DNA of 64,000 nt, from the NCBI GenBank assembly GCA_019749805.1, contig JAIEPH010000074.1:35547-99546 (forward strand). The letters run 5' to 3'. The position numbers and the translations under genes were made by a program. Position 1 is the first letter of the stretch, and every line of letters starts with the position of its first letter. Source of the DNA: Mycobacteriaceae bacterium. GTDB taxonomy: Bacteria > Actinomycetota > Actinomycetes > Mycobacteriales > Mycobacteriaceae. Below the pieces are notes generated by a model. That model worked only from the letters and a program-made list of their open reading frames with translations, did no database searches and had not been told where the DNA came from. Shown here one piece after another: positions 24,530-33,482 of the stretch.

Positions 24530-27500
24530 GTGGAAACGCAGATGCTGATCAGGATCATCTCCGTGGTCCTGATGCTGGCCCTCGTCGGTGTCTTCGCATT
24601 CAAGCGCGTGCTCTTTTTGACGAACCTGATCCGCTCCGGCGTGAAGACCAGCGTCGCGAACAACCGCAAGGACCACCTCGGCAAACGCATCACCACACAG
24701 TTCGAGGAGGTCTTCGGGCAAACCCGGCTGCTGAAGTGGTCGATCCCGGGCATGGCCCACTTCTTCACGATGTGGGGCTTCTTCATCCTCGCTTCGGTCT
24801 ACCTCGAGGCGTTCGGTCAGGTCGTCGATCACGACTTCCACATTCCGCTCATCGGCCGGTGGGACGCGCTGGGCTTTCTGCAGGACTTCTTCGCGGTCGC
24901 GGTGCTGCTCGGGATCATCACGTTCGCCATCATTCGCATCGTGCGCGAGCCTAAGAAGCACGGCCGCGATTCCCGGTTCTACGGATCGCACACCGGCGGC
25001 GCCTGGCTGATCCTCTTCATGATCTTCAACGTCATCTGGACCTACGCGCTGGTCCGCGGCGCCGCCGCCAACACCGGAGCCCTGCCCTACGGAAACGGCG
25101 CGTTCTTCTCACAGTTCATGGGCTGGATCCTGCATCCGCTCGGCGAATCCGCCAACGAGTGGATCGAGACGCTGGCGCTGATCGGGCACATCGCGGTCAT
25201 GCTGATCTTCCTGCTGATCGTCCTGCACTCCAAGCACCTGCACATCGGCCTGGCGCCGGTCAACGTCACGTTCAAGCGGATGCCCGACGGGCTGGGGCCG
25301 CTGCTGCCCGTCGAATACAGCGGTGAGCCGATCGACTTCGAGGATCCCGCCGAGGACGCCATTTTGGGGCGCGGCAAGATCGAGGACTTCACGTGGAAGG
25401 CCTACCTCGACATGACCACGTGCACCGAGTGTGGACGCTGTCAGTCGCAGTGCCCGGCGTGGAACACCGGCAAGCCACTGTCCCCCAAGCTCGTGATCAT
25501 GAACCTTCGCGATCACCTGTTCGCCAAGGCGCCGTACATCCTCGGCGACAAGGAGTCGCCGCTGGAGAACACCTCCGAGGGTGGCGTCGGTGAGGACCTC
25601 GGCGGCGAGAAACACGACGAAGAGCACCACGTTCCGGAATCGGGCTTCGAACGAATCATGGGTTCGGGTCCCGAGCAGGCCACCCGGCCACTGGTCGGCA
25701 CCCTCGAACAGGGCGGCGTCATCGACCCCGACGTGTTGTGGTCGTGCACCACGTGCGGCGCCTGCGTCGAGCAGTGCCCGGTCGACATCGAGCACATCGA
25801 CCACATCGTCGATATGCGCCGGTACCAGGTGATGATGGAGTCGGAGTTCCCCGGCGAACTCGGTGTGCTGTTCAAAAACCTTGAGAACAAGGGCAATCCG
25901 TGGGGTCAGAACTCCAAGGACCGCACCAACTGGATCGACGAGGTCGACTTCGACGTGCCGGTCTACGGCAAGGACGTCGAGTCCTTCGAGGGCTACGAGT
26001 ACTTGTTCTGGGTGGGGTGCGCGGGCGCGTACGAGGATCGCGCGAAGAAGACCACCAAGGCGGTCGCCGAACTGCTCGCGACCGCGGGCGTGAAGTACCT
26101 GGTGCTCGGCGAGGGCGAGACGTGCAACGGCGACTCGGCCCGGCGCTCGGGTAACGAGTTCCTGTTCCAGCAGCTGGCCGCGCAGAACGTCGAGACGCTC
26201 AACGGGCTCTTCGAGGGTGTCGAGCGGGTGGACCGCAAGGTCGTCGTGACGTGTCCGCACTGCTTCAACACGCTGGGCCGCGAGTATCCGCAAGTCGGCG
26301 GCAATTACACCGTGCTGCACCACACCCAGCTGCTGAACCGGCTGATCCGCGACAAGAAGCTGGTGCCGGTGAAGCCCGCCGACGGCGGACAAGACGTCAC
26401 CTACCACGACCCGTGCTACCTCGGCCGTCATAACAAGGTCTACGAGGCACCGCGCGAGCTCATCGGCGCGTCCGGGGCCAAGCTCACCGAGATGCCGCGG
26501 CACGCCGACCGCGGCCTGTGCTGCGGCGCGGGCGGTGCCCGGATGTGGATGGAAGAGCACATCGGCAAGCGCGTCAACGTGGAACGCACCGAAGAGGCGA
26601 TGGACACCGCGTCGACGATCGCGACCGGTTGCCCGTTCTGCCGGGTGATGATCACCGACGGTGTGGACGACGTCGCCGCGACCAGGGACGTCCCCAAGGC
26701 CGAAGTCAAGGACGTGGCACAGCTGCTACTGGAGTCGCTGGACACGACCTCGGTGACGCTGCCCGAAAAGGGCACCGCGGCCAGAGAAGCCGAACGAGCA
26801 GCCGAAGAACGCGGCGCGCGTGCCGAGGCCGAGGCGGCTGAAGTCGAGGAAGAGACCCCGGCCGACGAGGAGGCCAAGCCGCAACCGGCCGCTCAGGCAA
26901 CCGCGACCGCGGACACCAAACCCGTCACCGGTCTTGGTATCGCCGGTGGTGCGAAGCGTCCCGGCGCCAAGAAGGCCGCCGCCGCTCCCGCCGACGACAA
27001 GCCCGCCGACGACAAGCCCGCTGCGTCAGCACCGGTCAAGGGCCTCGGCATCGCCGGCGGCGCCAAGCGTCCCGGTGCCAAGAAGGCCGCTGCCGCTCCC
27101 CCTACGGAAGCCCCCGCGGCCGAAGCCGAAGCCGAAGCGCCTGCTGCCCAGCCCGAGGTCACGGGCCTGGGCATCGCCGCCGGTGCGCGGCGACCGGGAG
27201 CCAAGAAAGCCGCGGCGCCCAAGGCGGCGCCGGCGGCTGAACCGGAGGCCGAAGCTGCGCCACCTGCCGAAGCTCAAGCACCTGCCGAAGCCGAGGCACC
27301 GGCCAAGCCCGAACCCGAGGTCAAGGGCCTGGGCATCGCGCCCGGCGCACGCCGCCCCGGCGCGAAGAAGGCAGCACCCGCGGCTGCTGCGAAACCTGCT
27401 GCGACGCAGCCGGAACCAGAGGACAACGGCGAATCCAGCCCTGCGGCTGAACCTTCCGCGGACGACGACGGCGAAGCGCCTGCCGCTCCGGTGAAGGGTC

Positions 27501-27541
27501 TGGGTATCGCGAAGGGTGCGCGCCCACCCGGCAAGCGCTGA
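24530..27541 (+). CDS. etfD: EtfD, membrane iron-sulfur oxidoreductase for ETF
   Basis: The 1003-residue protein has five or six membrane helices (about residues 5-235). Two [4Fe-4S] motifs follow (CTECGRCQSQCP near 299, CTTCGACVEQCP near 406). Two HdrD-type CCG regions come next (WVGCAGAYEDR...CPHCF; HDPCYLGRHN...CCGAGGARMW...CPFC). M. tuberculosis Rv0338c/EtfD reoxidises electron-transfer flavoprotein in beta-oxidation, passing electrons to the membrane; the same role is inferred. The tail from about residue 780 is Ala/Pro/Glu/Lys-rich with five copies of VKGLGIAxGARRPGAKKAA-type repeats, and the protein is longer than the M. tuberculosis form (about 880). GTG start, with GGAGG 7 bases upstream. 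Confidence 0.88.
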   Translation: METQMLIRIISVVLMLALVGVFAFKRVLFLTNLIRSGVKTSVANNRKDHLGKRITTQFEEVFGQTRLLKWSIPGMAHFFTMWGFFILASVYLEAFGQVVDHDFHIPLIGRWDALGFLQDFFAVAVLLGIITFAIIRIVREPKKHGRDSRFYGSHTGGAWLILFMIFNVIWTYALVRGAAANTGALPYGNGAFFSQFMGWILHPLGESANEWIETLALIGHIAVMLIFLLIVLHSKHLHIGLAPVNVTFKRMPDGLGPLLPVEYSGEPIDFEDPAEDAILGRGKIEDFTWKAYLDMTTCTECGRCQSQCPAWNTGKPLSPKLVIMNLRDHLFAKAPYILGDKESPLENTSEGGVGEDLGGEKHDEEHHVPESGFERIMGSGPEQATRPLVGTLEQGGVIDPDVLWSCTTCGACVEQCPVDIEHIDHIVDMRRYQVMMESEFPGELGVLFKNLENKGNPWGQNSKDRTNWIDEVDFDVPVYGKDVESFEGYEYLFWVGCAGAYEDRAKKTTKAVAELLATAGVKYLVLGEGETCNGDSARRSGNEFLFQQLAAQNVETLNGLFEGVERVDRKVVVTCPHCFNTLGREYPQVGGNYTVLHHTQLLNRLIRDKKLVPVKPADGGQDVTYHDPCYLGRHNKVYEAPRELIGASGAKLTEMPRHADRGLCCGAGGARMWMEEHIGKRVNVERTEEAMDTASTIATGCPFCRVMITDGVDDVAATRDVPKAEVKDVAQLLLESLDTTSVTLPEKGTAAREAERAAEERGARAEAEAAEVEEETPADEEAKPQPAAQATATADTKPVTGLGIAGGAKRPGAKKAAAAPADDKPADDKPAASAPVKGLGIAGGAKRPGAKKAAAAPPTEAPAAEAEAEAPAAQPEVTGLGIAAGARRPGAKKAAAPKAAPAAEPEAEAAPPAEAQAPAEAEAPAKPEPEVKGLGIAPGARRPGAKKAAPAAAAKPAATQPEPEDNGESSPAAEPSADDDGEAPAAPVKGLGIAKGARPPGKR

Positions 27542-27558
27542 CCAGCGTTTTTCGATAT

Positions 27559-28854
27559 TTGCTGGACGGCAATGAGAGCATTGTGGACGTGACCACGCAC
27601 CACGTGCCTTTTCAGGCCGCCGGGCAGCATCCGCGGCCGCGCACGTTCACGCAGTCATCCAAGCTGCAGGACGTGCTGTACGAGATCCGTGGCCCAGTGC
27701 ACGAACACGCGTCACGGCTGGAGGCCGAGGGGCACCGCATCCTCAAACTGAACATCGGCAACCCGGCCCCGTTCGGCTTCGAGGCGCCCGACGTGATCAT
27801 GCGCGACATGATCCAGGCCCTGCCGTACGCGCAGGGGTACTCCGACTCGAAGGGCATCCAAGCGGCCCGCCGCGCGGTGTTCACCCGCTACGAATTGGTG
27901 GAGGGATTCCCCCGATTCGACGTCGACGACGTCTACCTCGGCAACGGGGTCTCCGAACTGATCACGATGACGCTGCAGGCGCTGCTGGACAACGGCGACC
28001 AGGTGCTCATCCCCGCACCCGACTATCCCCTGTGGACCGCTTCGACCTCGCTGGCCGGTGGCACGCCGGTGCACTACCTGTGCGACGAGACCCAGGGCTG
28101 GCAGCCCGACATCGCCGATCTCGAGGCGAAGATCACCGACCGCACCAAAGCGCTCGTCGTGATCAACCCGAACAACCCCACCGGTGCGGTGTACGGCACC
28201 GAGATCCTCGAGCAGATGGTCGAATTGGCGCGCAAGCATCAACTGCTGCTGCTCGCCGACGAGATCTACGACAAGATCCTCTACGACGATGCCGAGCACA
28301 TCTGCCTCGCGACGCTGGCGCCGGATCTGCTGACGCTGACGTTCAACGGTTTGTCCAAGGCCTACCGAGTGGCCGGTTATCGCTCCGGCTGGCTGGTGAT
28401 CACCGGGCCCAAAGAACACGCGAGCAGCTTCCTGGAGGGCATCAGCCTGCTGGCCAATATGCGGCTGTGCCCGAATGTGCCCGCGCAGTATGCGATTCAG
28501 GTCGCGCTGGGCGGACATCAAAGCATCGAGGATCTGGTGCTGCCCGGCGGGCGGCTACTGGAGCAGCGCGACACCGCGTGGACGAAGCTCAACGAGATCC
28601 CCGGGGTGTCGTGCGTGAAACCGCAAGGCGCGCTGTACGCCTTCCCGCGGTTGGATCCAGAGGTGTACGACATCGTCGACGACGAGCAACTGGTCCTCGA
28701 TCTGCTGCTGCAGGAGAAGATTCTGGTCACCCAGGGCACCGGCTTCAACTGGCCGACACCCGACCACCTACGCATCGTGACGCTGCCGTGGGCCCGCGAC
28801 CTGGCCAACGCCATCGAGCGGCTGGGCAACTTCCTCGTCAGTTACCGCCAGTAA
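27559..28854 (+). CDS. aspC: PLP-dependent aminotransferase AspC (AlaA-type)
   Basis: The 431-residue class I/II aminotransferase has ILKLNIGNPAPFGF, the substrate-binding GNGVSELI, NPNNPTGAV, DEIYDK and the PLP lysine in NGLSKAYRVAGYRSGW. Length is close to M. tuberculosis AspC (about 429), which also follows the FeS gene. It makes Asp or Ala from keto acids and glutamate. The start is uncertain: TTG 27559 fits the family length, but GTG at 27583 or 27589 are alternatives with GAGAG upstream. Confidence 0.88.
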   Translation: MLDGNESIVDVTTHHVPFQAAGQHPRPRTFTQSSKLQDVLYEIRGPVHEHASRLEAEGHRILKLNIGNPAPFGFEAPDVIMRDMIQALPYAQGYSDSKGIQAARRAVFTRYELVEGFPRFDVDDVYLGNGVSELITMTLQALLDNGDQVLIPAPDYPLWTASTSLAGGTPVHYLCDETQGWQPDIADLEAKITDRTKALVVINPNNPTGAVYGTEILEQMVELARKHQLLLLADEIYDKILYDDAEHICLATLAPDLLTLTFNGLSKAYRVAGYRSGWLVITGPKEHASSFLEGISLLANMRLCPNVPAQYAIQVALGGHQSIEDLVLPGGRLLEQRDTAWTKLNEIPGVSCVKPQGALYAFPRLDPEVYDIVDDEQLVLDLLLQEKILVTQGTGFNWPTPDHLRIVTLPWARDLANAIERLGNFLVSYRQ

Positions 28855-28874
28855 CAACCTCTACCCTGTTGCGG

Positions 28875-30134
28875 GTGACGCACTCGCACGCCCATTCGCA
28901 TTCCCTGAGCGGACCCTCGCCGCTGGGACCGCTCGCCGCCAAGGTCGTCGTCGCGCTGCTGATCGCGATCGGCGTCGTGACGCTGGCCGGGGCCGCGTGG
29001 CTCTGGCCGAGCCAGCAGAAGGTCGACATACCGCTGCCGTTCCAGAACGCCGACGGCGGCGCCGTCACCACCGAGGCCGGCCATGTGGTGTCCAGCACCG
29101 AGGCGACGTGCGGCTACCAGGCGGTGGGTGCGGTGCTGACGGCCCCTCCGCCGCCGGCCGAAGGCGGGGGTGCCCGATGCGTGCGGGCGTTCATCGCGAT
29201 CGACTCGGGGCCGAACGCGGGCGCCAACACCCTGCTGGAGTTCGGCGGTGGGGCCGGCCAGCCACAGCTTGCGGTCGGCGACCAGATTCGGATCACCCGC
29301 CAGGTCGACCCGACCGGCGCCACGACCTACTCGTTCTACGACTACGAGCGGACATGGCCGTTGCTGGGGCTGGCCGTCGCGTTCGCGGTGGTGGTCGTCG
29401 CGGTCGCCCGCTGGCGCGGACTACGCGCGCTGATCGGCATCGTCGTGGCTTTCCTGGTGCTGGTCGCCTTCATGCTGCCCGCCCTGCGCGACGGGGCCGC
29501 CGCCATCCCCGTCGCGTTGGTGGCGTCGTCGGTGATCCTCTACGCGGTGATCTACCTGGCGCATGGCGTCAGCCTTCGCACCAGCGCGGCATTGCTCGGC
29601 ACACTGGCGTCGCTGTTGGTGGCCGCCGTATTGTCCTGGGCCGCAATTGAGTTGACTCACCTGACCGGGCTCTCCGAAGAGGAGAACAACGCGGTCGCGA
29701 CGTACCTGGGCAACGTGTCGATCACCGGGCTGCTGCTGGCCGGCTTCATCGTCGGTTCGCTCGGCGTACTCAACGACGTCACCGTCACACAGGCGTCGAC
29801 GGCGTTCGAGTTGGCCGCGCTGGGGGGCACTTCGCGCCGGGCGGTGTTCGTCGGCGCCATGCGAGTGGGACGTGATCACATCGCCAGCACCGTCTACACG
29901 CTGGTGCTGGCCTACGCGGGTAGCGCTCTGCCGCTGCTGCTGTTGTTCAGCGTCGCGAACCGCTCGTTGGGTGACGTGCTGACCAGCGAGAGCGTGGCCA
30001 TCGAGATCGCACGGTCCGCAGTCGGTGGCATCGCTCTGGCACTGTCGGTGCCGCTGACGACGGCGATCGCCGCGGTGCTCGCGACTCCTAGCGCTCCAGC
30101 AGCCCCAGCAGGTACCGGCCATAGCCGGACTTGA
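28875..30134 (+). CDS. YibE/F family membrane protein
   Basis: The product is about 419 residues. A His-rich N-terminus (THSHAHSHSL) and a first membrane helix are followed by an extracytoplasmic domain of about 110 residues. At least seven more membrane helices carry the YibE/F core (SITGLLLAGFIVGSLGVLND and TSRRAVFVGAMRVGRDH). Function of the family is unknown; transport is suspected. The GTG at 28875 is chosen as the first sensible start after aspC. The last 47 bp overlap the 3' end of rmlA on the other strand. Confidence 0.75.
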   Translation: MTHSHAHSHSLSGPSPLGPLAAKVVVALLIAIGVVTLAGAAWLWPSQQKVDIPLPFQNADGGAVTTEAGHVVSSTEATCGYQAVGAVLTAPPPPAEGGGARCVRAFIAIDSGPNAGANTLLEFGGGAGQPQLAVGDQIRITRQVDPTGATTYSFYDYERTWPLLGLAVAFAVVVVAVARWRGLRALIGIVVAFLVLVAFMLPALRDGAAAIPVALVASSVILYAVIYLAHGVSLRTSAALLGTLASLLVAAVLSWAAIELTHLTGLSEEENNAVATYLGNVSITGLLLAGFIVGSLGVLNDVTVTQASTAFELAALGGTSRRAVFVGAMRVGRDHIASTVYTLVLAYAGSALPLLLLFSVANRSLGDVLTSESVAIEIARSAVGGIALALSVPLTTAIAAVLATPSAPAAPAGTGHSRT

Positions 30135-30951
30135 GCAGAGTTTTTGCGCGCGTGGCCAACTGCTCGTCGTCGATGAAGCCGACCTGCCACGCAACTTCCT
30201 CGGGGACGCTGATCTTCAAACCCTGCCTGCGCTCGATGGTGCGCACGTAGTCGCTGGCATCGAGCAGCGAGTCGAAGGTGCCGGTGTCCAGCCACGCGGT
30301 ACCTCGGGCAAGCACCTCGACCGAGAGCCGACCCTGGTTGAGGTACGTCTGGTTGATGTCGGTGATCTCGTATTCGCCTCGCGCCGAAGGCTTCAGCCCG
30401 CGCGCGATCTCAATGACGTCGTTGTCGTAGAAGTACAGCCCCGGCACCGCGTAATGCGACTTCGGCGTGTCGGGCTTCTCCTCCAGCGAAAGCGCGAGGC
30501 CGTCGTCGCTGAACTCGACCACGCCGTACGCGGAAGGGTTGGCAACCCAGTACGCGAAAACCGCACCGCCGCTGATCTCTTGGAATCGTCCGAGGCTGGT
30601 TCCCAGGCGCGGTCCGTAGAAGATGTTGTCGCCGAGCACCAGTGCCACCGAGCCGTTTCCGATGTGGTCGGCGCAAATGATGAACGCCTGCGCCAGACCG
30701 TCGGGTTTCTCCTGTACGGCGTAGGTGAGATTGATGCCGAATTGTGAACCGTCCCCGAGCAATCGGTGAAATGCCGGGGCGTCATCGGCGGTCGTGATGA
30801 TCTGGATATCGCGGATCCCCGCCATCATCAAGGTGGACAGCGGGTAGTAGATCATCGGTTTGTCGTACACCGGCACCAGCTGCTTGCTGACACCCATCGT
30901 GATCGGGTACAGCCGCGTCCCCGACCCCCCGGCCAGAATGATCCCTCGCAT
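30088..30951 (-). CDS. rmlA: Glucose-1-phosphate thymidylyltransferase RmlA
   Basis: The 287-residue nucleotidyltransferase carries the signature IILAGGSGTRLYPIT at the N-terminus, KPMIYYPLSTLM, VLGDNIFYG, and the sugar-binding ALSLEEKP and YEITDINQTYL. It makes dTDP-glucose, the first step of dTDP-rhamnose synthesis for the rhamnosyl linker of mycobacterial arabinogalactan; essential in relatives. The ATG shares a base with the stop of the SnoaL gene upstream, so translation is coupled. Confidence 0.96.
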   Translation of the reverse strand: MRGIILAGGSGTRLYPITMGVSKQLVPVYDKPMIYYPLSTLMMAGIRDIQIITTADDAPAFHRLLGDGSQFGINLTYAVQEKPDGLAQAFIICADHIGNGSVALVLGDNIFYGPRLGTSLGRFQEISGGAVFAYWVANPSAYGVVEFSDDGLALSLEEKPDTPKSHYAVPGLYFYDNDVIEIARGLKPSARGEYEITDINQTYLNQGRLSVEVLARGTAWLDTGTFDSLLDASDYVRTIERRQGLKISVPEEVAWQVGFIDDEQLATRAKTLLKSGYGRYLLGLLER

Positions 30952-31298
30952 CAGCCCGCCAGATCCCCTTCGCTCAGCTCGGTGGCCGCCAGGGCCGACG
31001 CCAGATCGTCGTGCCGGAACACCGACGTGACGTGGTCATGTACGACACGGAACGCCGCCGCCTTTCCGTCCTCCTCCTCGGCGACGACAACACCATCGCG
31101 GACGTACAGCCGGCCGGGGACGGCAGCCGACGTCGCCAGGGAACCCGCCCAGTCGCGTAGCGCGGCATGTCCCTGTCCCGCGCCGCTCGCGTCGCCGAAC
31201 TCGATGTCGTCGCTGGAAACCTGGATCAGGGTGTCGAGGTCCTGCTCGTTGAGCGCGTCATGCCAAGCGAGGACGGTCGCGATCTCCGAAGTGGTCAT
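30951..31298 (-). CDS. SnoaL/NTF2-like protein
   Basis: The 115-residue protein has the cone-shaped NTF2/SnoaL pattern (VLAWHDALNEQDLDTLIQ, ISSDDIEFGD-type core, GHAALRDWAGSL, AFRVVHDHVTSVFRHDD). Such proteins can be isomerases, dehydratases or simple binding modules, and the activity is not predictable here. It lies between the MPI-like gene (19 bp) and rmlA (overlap) in one operon. Confidence 0.75.
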   Translation of the reverse strand: MTTSEIATVLAWHDALNEQDLDTLIQVSSDDIEFGDASGAGQGHAALRDWAGSLATSAAVPGRLYVRDGVVVAEEEDGKAAAFRVVHDHVTSVFRHDDLASALAATELSEGDLAG

Positions 31299-31317
31299 GG
31301 TCGTGAAAATACGCCAA

Positions 31318-32067
31318 TCAGAACGGCGTGCGTTGCAGCCATGCGTCCCACACCGCCTCGTCCCCGAAAATCTCGATGTCGAGCTCTGATGCCTGGCCTC
31401 GACGCACGATCGCCAGCAGTAGGTCCCTCACCGGTCCGCGCAGCGCGACGTCCCCCTTGCCGTGGTCGTGGGTCCAGGACAAACCGTCCTCGTCGTTGCC
31501 GATCGTCCACTCACCCGTCGGCCCGAGGTCCGCGTCGGTGGCGTGCAGATGCAGCGTGCGCCCACGGTCGACCGGCGGTGCGTGTTTGTCGGCTTGTACG
31601 ACCATGAGCTCGATCCACTCGCTGATCGCATCGGCCGCCAGTTCGGGTGCCGGGTTGAAGTCGGCGCCTGATGCGAGCGCGGCGTCGGCGAAGTGCACGA
31701 GCACCTCGTGCACCCGCCTGCGAATCCAGAACCCCGCGGGCCGCGGCCCATTGAACGTCCACACGCGAGCGTCCGCGCCGACCTGCTCGACGGCGACGAT
31801 CAACTGCTGTGCACCGCCGTTGAGCCAGTCGATGGCGGCGTCGAGATCGTCGGGCGGCTTGCCGTCGCGTACATCGCGCGGGTCCAGCGGCTGGCTGCGA
31901 CGCTCGGCGACGATCTGCGCGGCCCAACGGTTTCCGCGCCCGACATGGCGGAACAACTGCTTCAGCGTCCAGCCGGGACAAGTCGGTATAGGTGTCGATG
32001 GATCGGTAGCGCGAATCAGTTCGCCGAATGCTTGGGTCTGATCGAGCAGGGCGGCTCGGAAGTCCAC
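31318..32067 (-). CDS. Maleylpyruvate isomerase-like mycothiol/metal-binding protein
   Basis: The 249-residue protein has the mycothiol-dependent maleylpyruvate isomerase N-terminal domain (CPGWTLKQLFRHVGRGNRWA, then RRRVHEVLVHFADA with candidate metal His). A C-terminal SCP2-like half includes RGPVRDLLLAIVRR. It resembles M. tuberculosis Rv0332, which occupies the equivalent place near rmlA (from memory). The GTG start lies 1 bp after the P450 stop. Confidence 0.78.
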   Translation of the reverse strand: MDFRAALLDQTQAFGELIRATDPSTPIPTCPGWTLKQLFRHVGRGNRWAAQIVAERRSQPLDPRDVRDGKPPDDLDAAIDWLNGGAQQLIVAVEQVGADARVWTFNGPRPAGFWIRRRVHEVLVHFADAALASGADFNPAPELAADAISEWIELMVVQADKHAPPVDRGRTLHLHATDADLGPTGEWTIGNDEDGLSWTHDHGKGDVALRGPVRDLLLAIVRRGQASELDIEIFGDEAVWDAWLQRTPF

Positions 32068-32068
32068 G

Positions 32069-33394
32069 TCACGAACTTACAACGGTGCGCGCCTCACCAA
32101 GCGAGATCGGCAGCGACGACCATCCGCGCAGTACCCGCGTCTCCCGACGGCTGCCGTCACCAGCCAGCCGCGCATCCGGAAAGCGCTCGAAGAAGGTCCT
32201 CAGCCCGACCTCTCCTTCGGCGCGGGCCAGCGCCGCCCCTAGGCAGAAATGGCGGCCGCCGGAGAACGACAGGTGCTTGCCCGCGTTGGGGCGTTCGATG
32301 TCGAAGCGGTGTGGGTCGTCGAAGACATTCGGATCGCGGTTGGCGCCGGCCAGGTAGAGGATCACCCCTTGGTTGCGCCGCACCAGCGTCCCTGCGACCT
32401 CGACGTCCTTGGTCGCGATCCGCGCACTGAGTTGCACCGGCGAGTCCAGCCGCAGGATCTCCTCGACGGCCGTCGGCCACAGCTCGGGACGGGACGTCAG
32501 CGTCTCGAGATGTTCCGGCATATCCACCAGCATCCGAATCCCGTTGCCCAGCAGGTTCACCGTCGTCTCGAAGCCGGCGGCCAGCACCAGGCCCGCTGTC
32601 GCGAGCAATTCCTTATGCGTCAGGGGCCCGCCCTCTGCGTCCTGGGACGCGATGATGATCTGGCTCATCAGGTCGTCGCCCGGGTTTCGGCGCAGCTCAT
32701 GCACGTGTTGCGACAGCCACTCGTTGAAACCTCTGATGCCGCGGTAGACCGCCTGATATTGCTGCCACGTGAGACCGATGTCGAGGCTAGGCGCTCCGAG
32801 CTCACCGAATTCGAGAATCCGGGGTCTGGCATCGTCAGGTACCCCGAGGATGTCGCCGATGACGGTGACGGGAAGTTGTGAGCAGTACCTGTCGACGATG
32901 TCGACGGTCCCGGCATCGGTCAGGTCGTCGAGTAGCGAATTCGCCGACTCCTGCACGCGATCACGCAGGGCCGCGACCGCGCGAGTGGTGAAGACGGACG
33001 ACACCAGCTTGCGATAGCGCGTGTGCTGCGGCGGTTCGACCGACAGCATCGACGGGGGCTGGATCGGATGCAGCAGGTCGGGTCTCGTGCGATTGGCCAC
33101 CCATTGCAGCGCCTTGGGCAGATTCGAGCCCATCCCGAAGACGTGGAAATCCTCGGAGCGCAGTATCTCGTTGACGACCTTGTGGTCGACGGTCATGAAG
33201 AGCGCACGGCATCGAACAATCGGACCGCGCGCACGGAGTTCCTCGATGAAGGTGACCGGATCGGTCCGCACCGAGGCGTCGATGACGAGCCGGCCCCGCG
33301 GATCCCCGCGCAGGGCGAAAACTCTGGAGATCCCGCGGATCGCACCATGTACTGCCAGCCAGTGAATCCGCTGCTTGATCGGGCCCTGCGCCAT
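32069..33394 (-). CDS. Cytochrome P450 (CYP140-like)
   Basis: The 441-residue P450 has I-helix AGFETT, K-helix EEILRL (ExxR), meander region NRDPNVFDDPHRFDIERP and heme-thiolate loop FSGGRHFCLGAAL with the ligand Cys. Overall it reads like the mycobacterial CYP140 family (from memory of Rv1880c); substrate unknown. The ATG at 33394 is preferred over two nearby upstream starts because AAGGGG lies about 10 bases before it. It heads a tight operon with the MPI-like gene, the SnoaL gene and rmlA, and is divergent from a TetR gene with twin operators. Confidence 0.85.
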   Translation of the reverse strand: MAQGPIKQRIHWLAVHGAIRGISRVFALRGDPRGRLVIDASVRTDPVTFIEELRARGPIVRCRALFMTVDHKVVNEILRSEDFHVFGMGSNLPKALQWVANRTRPDLLHPIQPPSMLSVEPPQHTRYRKLVSSVFTTRAVAALRDRVQESANSLLDDLTDAGTVDIVDRYCSQLPVTVIGDILGVPDDARPRILEFGELGAPSLDIGLTWQQYQAVYRGIRGFNEWLSQHVHELRRNPGDDLMSQIIIASQDAEGGPLTHKELLATAGLVLAAGFETTVNLLGNGIRMLVDMPEHLETLTSRPELWPTAVEEILRLDSPVQLSARIATKDVEVAGTLVRRNQGVILYLAGANRDPNVFDDPHRFDIERPNAGKHLSFSGGRHFCLGAALARAEGEVGLRTFFERFPDARLAGDGSRRETRVLRGWSSLPISLGEARTVVSS

Positions 33395-33428
33395 GTCCAT
33401 CCGCCCCTTCGATGCCACCCACGTTAGC

Positions 33429-33448
33429 AACCGAATCTCCGTTCGGTT
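33429..33448. promoter_or_regulatory. TetR operator copy 1 (ACCGAA-N6-TTCGGT)
   Basis: Perfect inverted repeat AACCGAA/TTCGGTT with a 6-base spacer, between the divergent P450 and TetR genes. Confidence 0.75.
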
Positions 33449-33462
33449 ATGCGAGGGGAGCT

Positions 33463-33482
33463 TACCGAATTATCATTCGGTA
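33463..33482. promoter_or_regulatory. TetR operator copy 2 (ACCGAA-N6-TTCGGT)
   Basis: Perfect inverted repeat TACCGAA/TTCGGTA with a 6-base spacer, centred 34 bp from copy 1 and ending on the A of the TetR start codon. Binding here should block the TetR gene itself. Confidence 0.75.

Noticed and set aside
25109..26560. 483-codon minus-strand frame inside etfD
   Set aside because: It is the complement of the iron-sulfur domains of EtfD, with no motif of its own.
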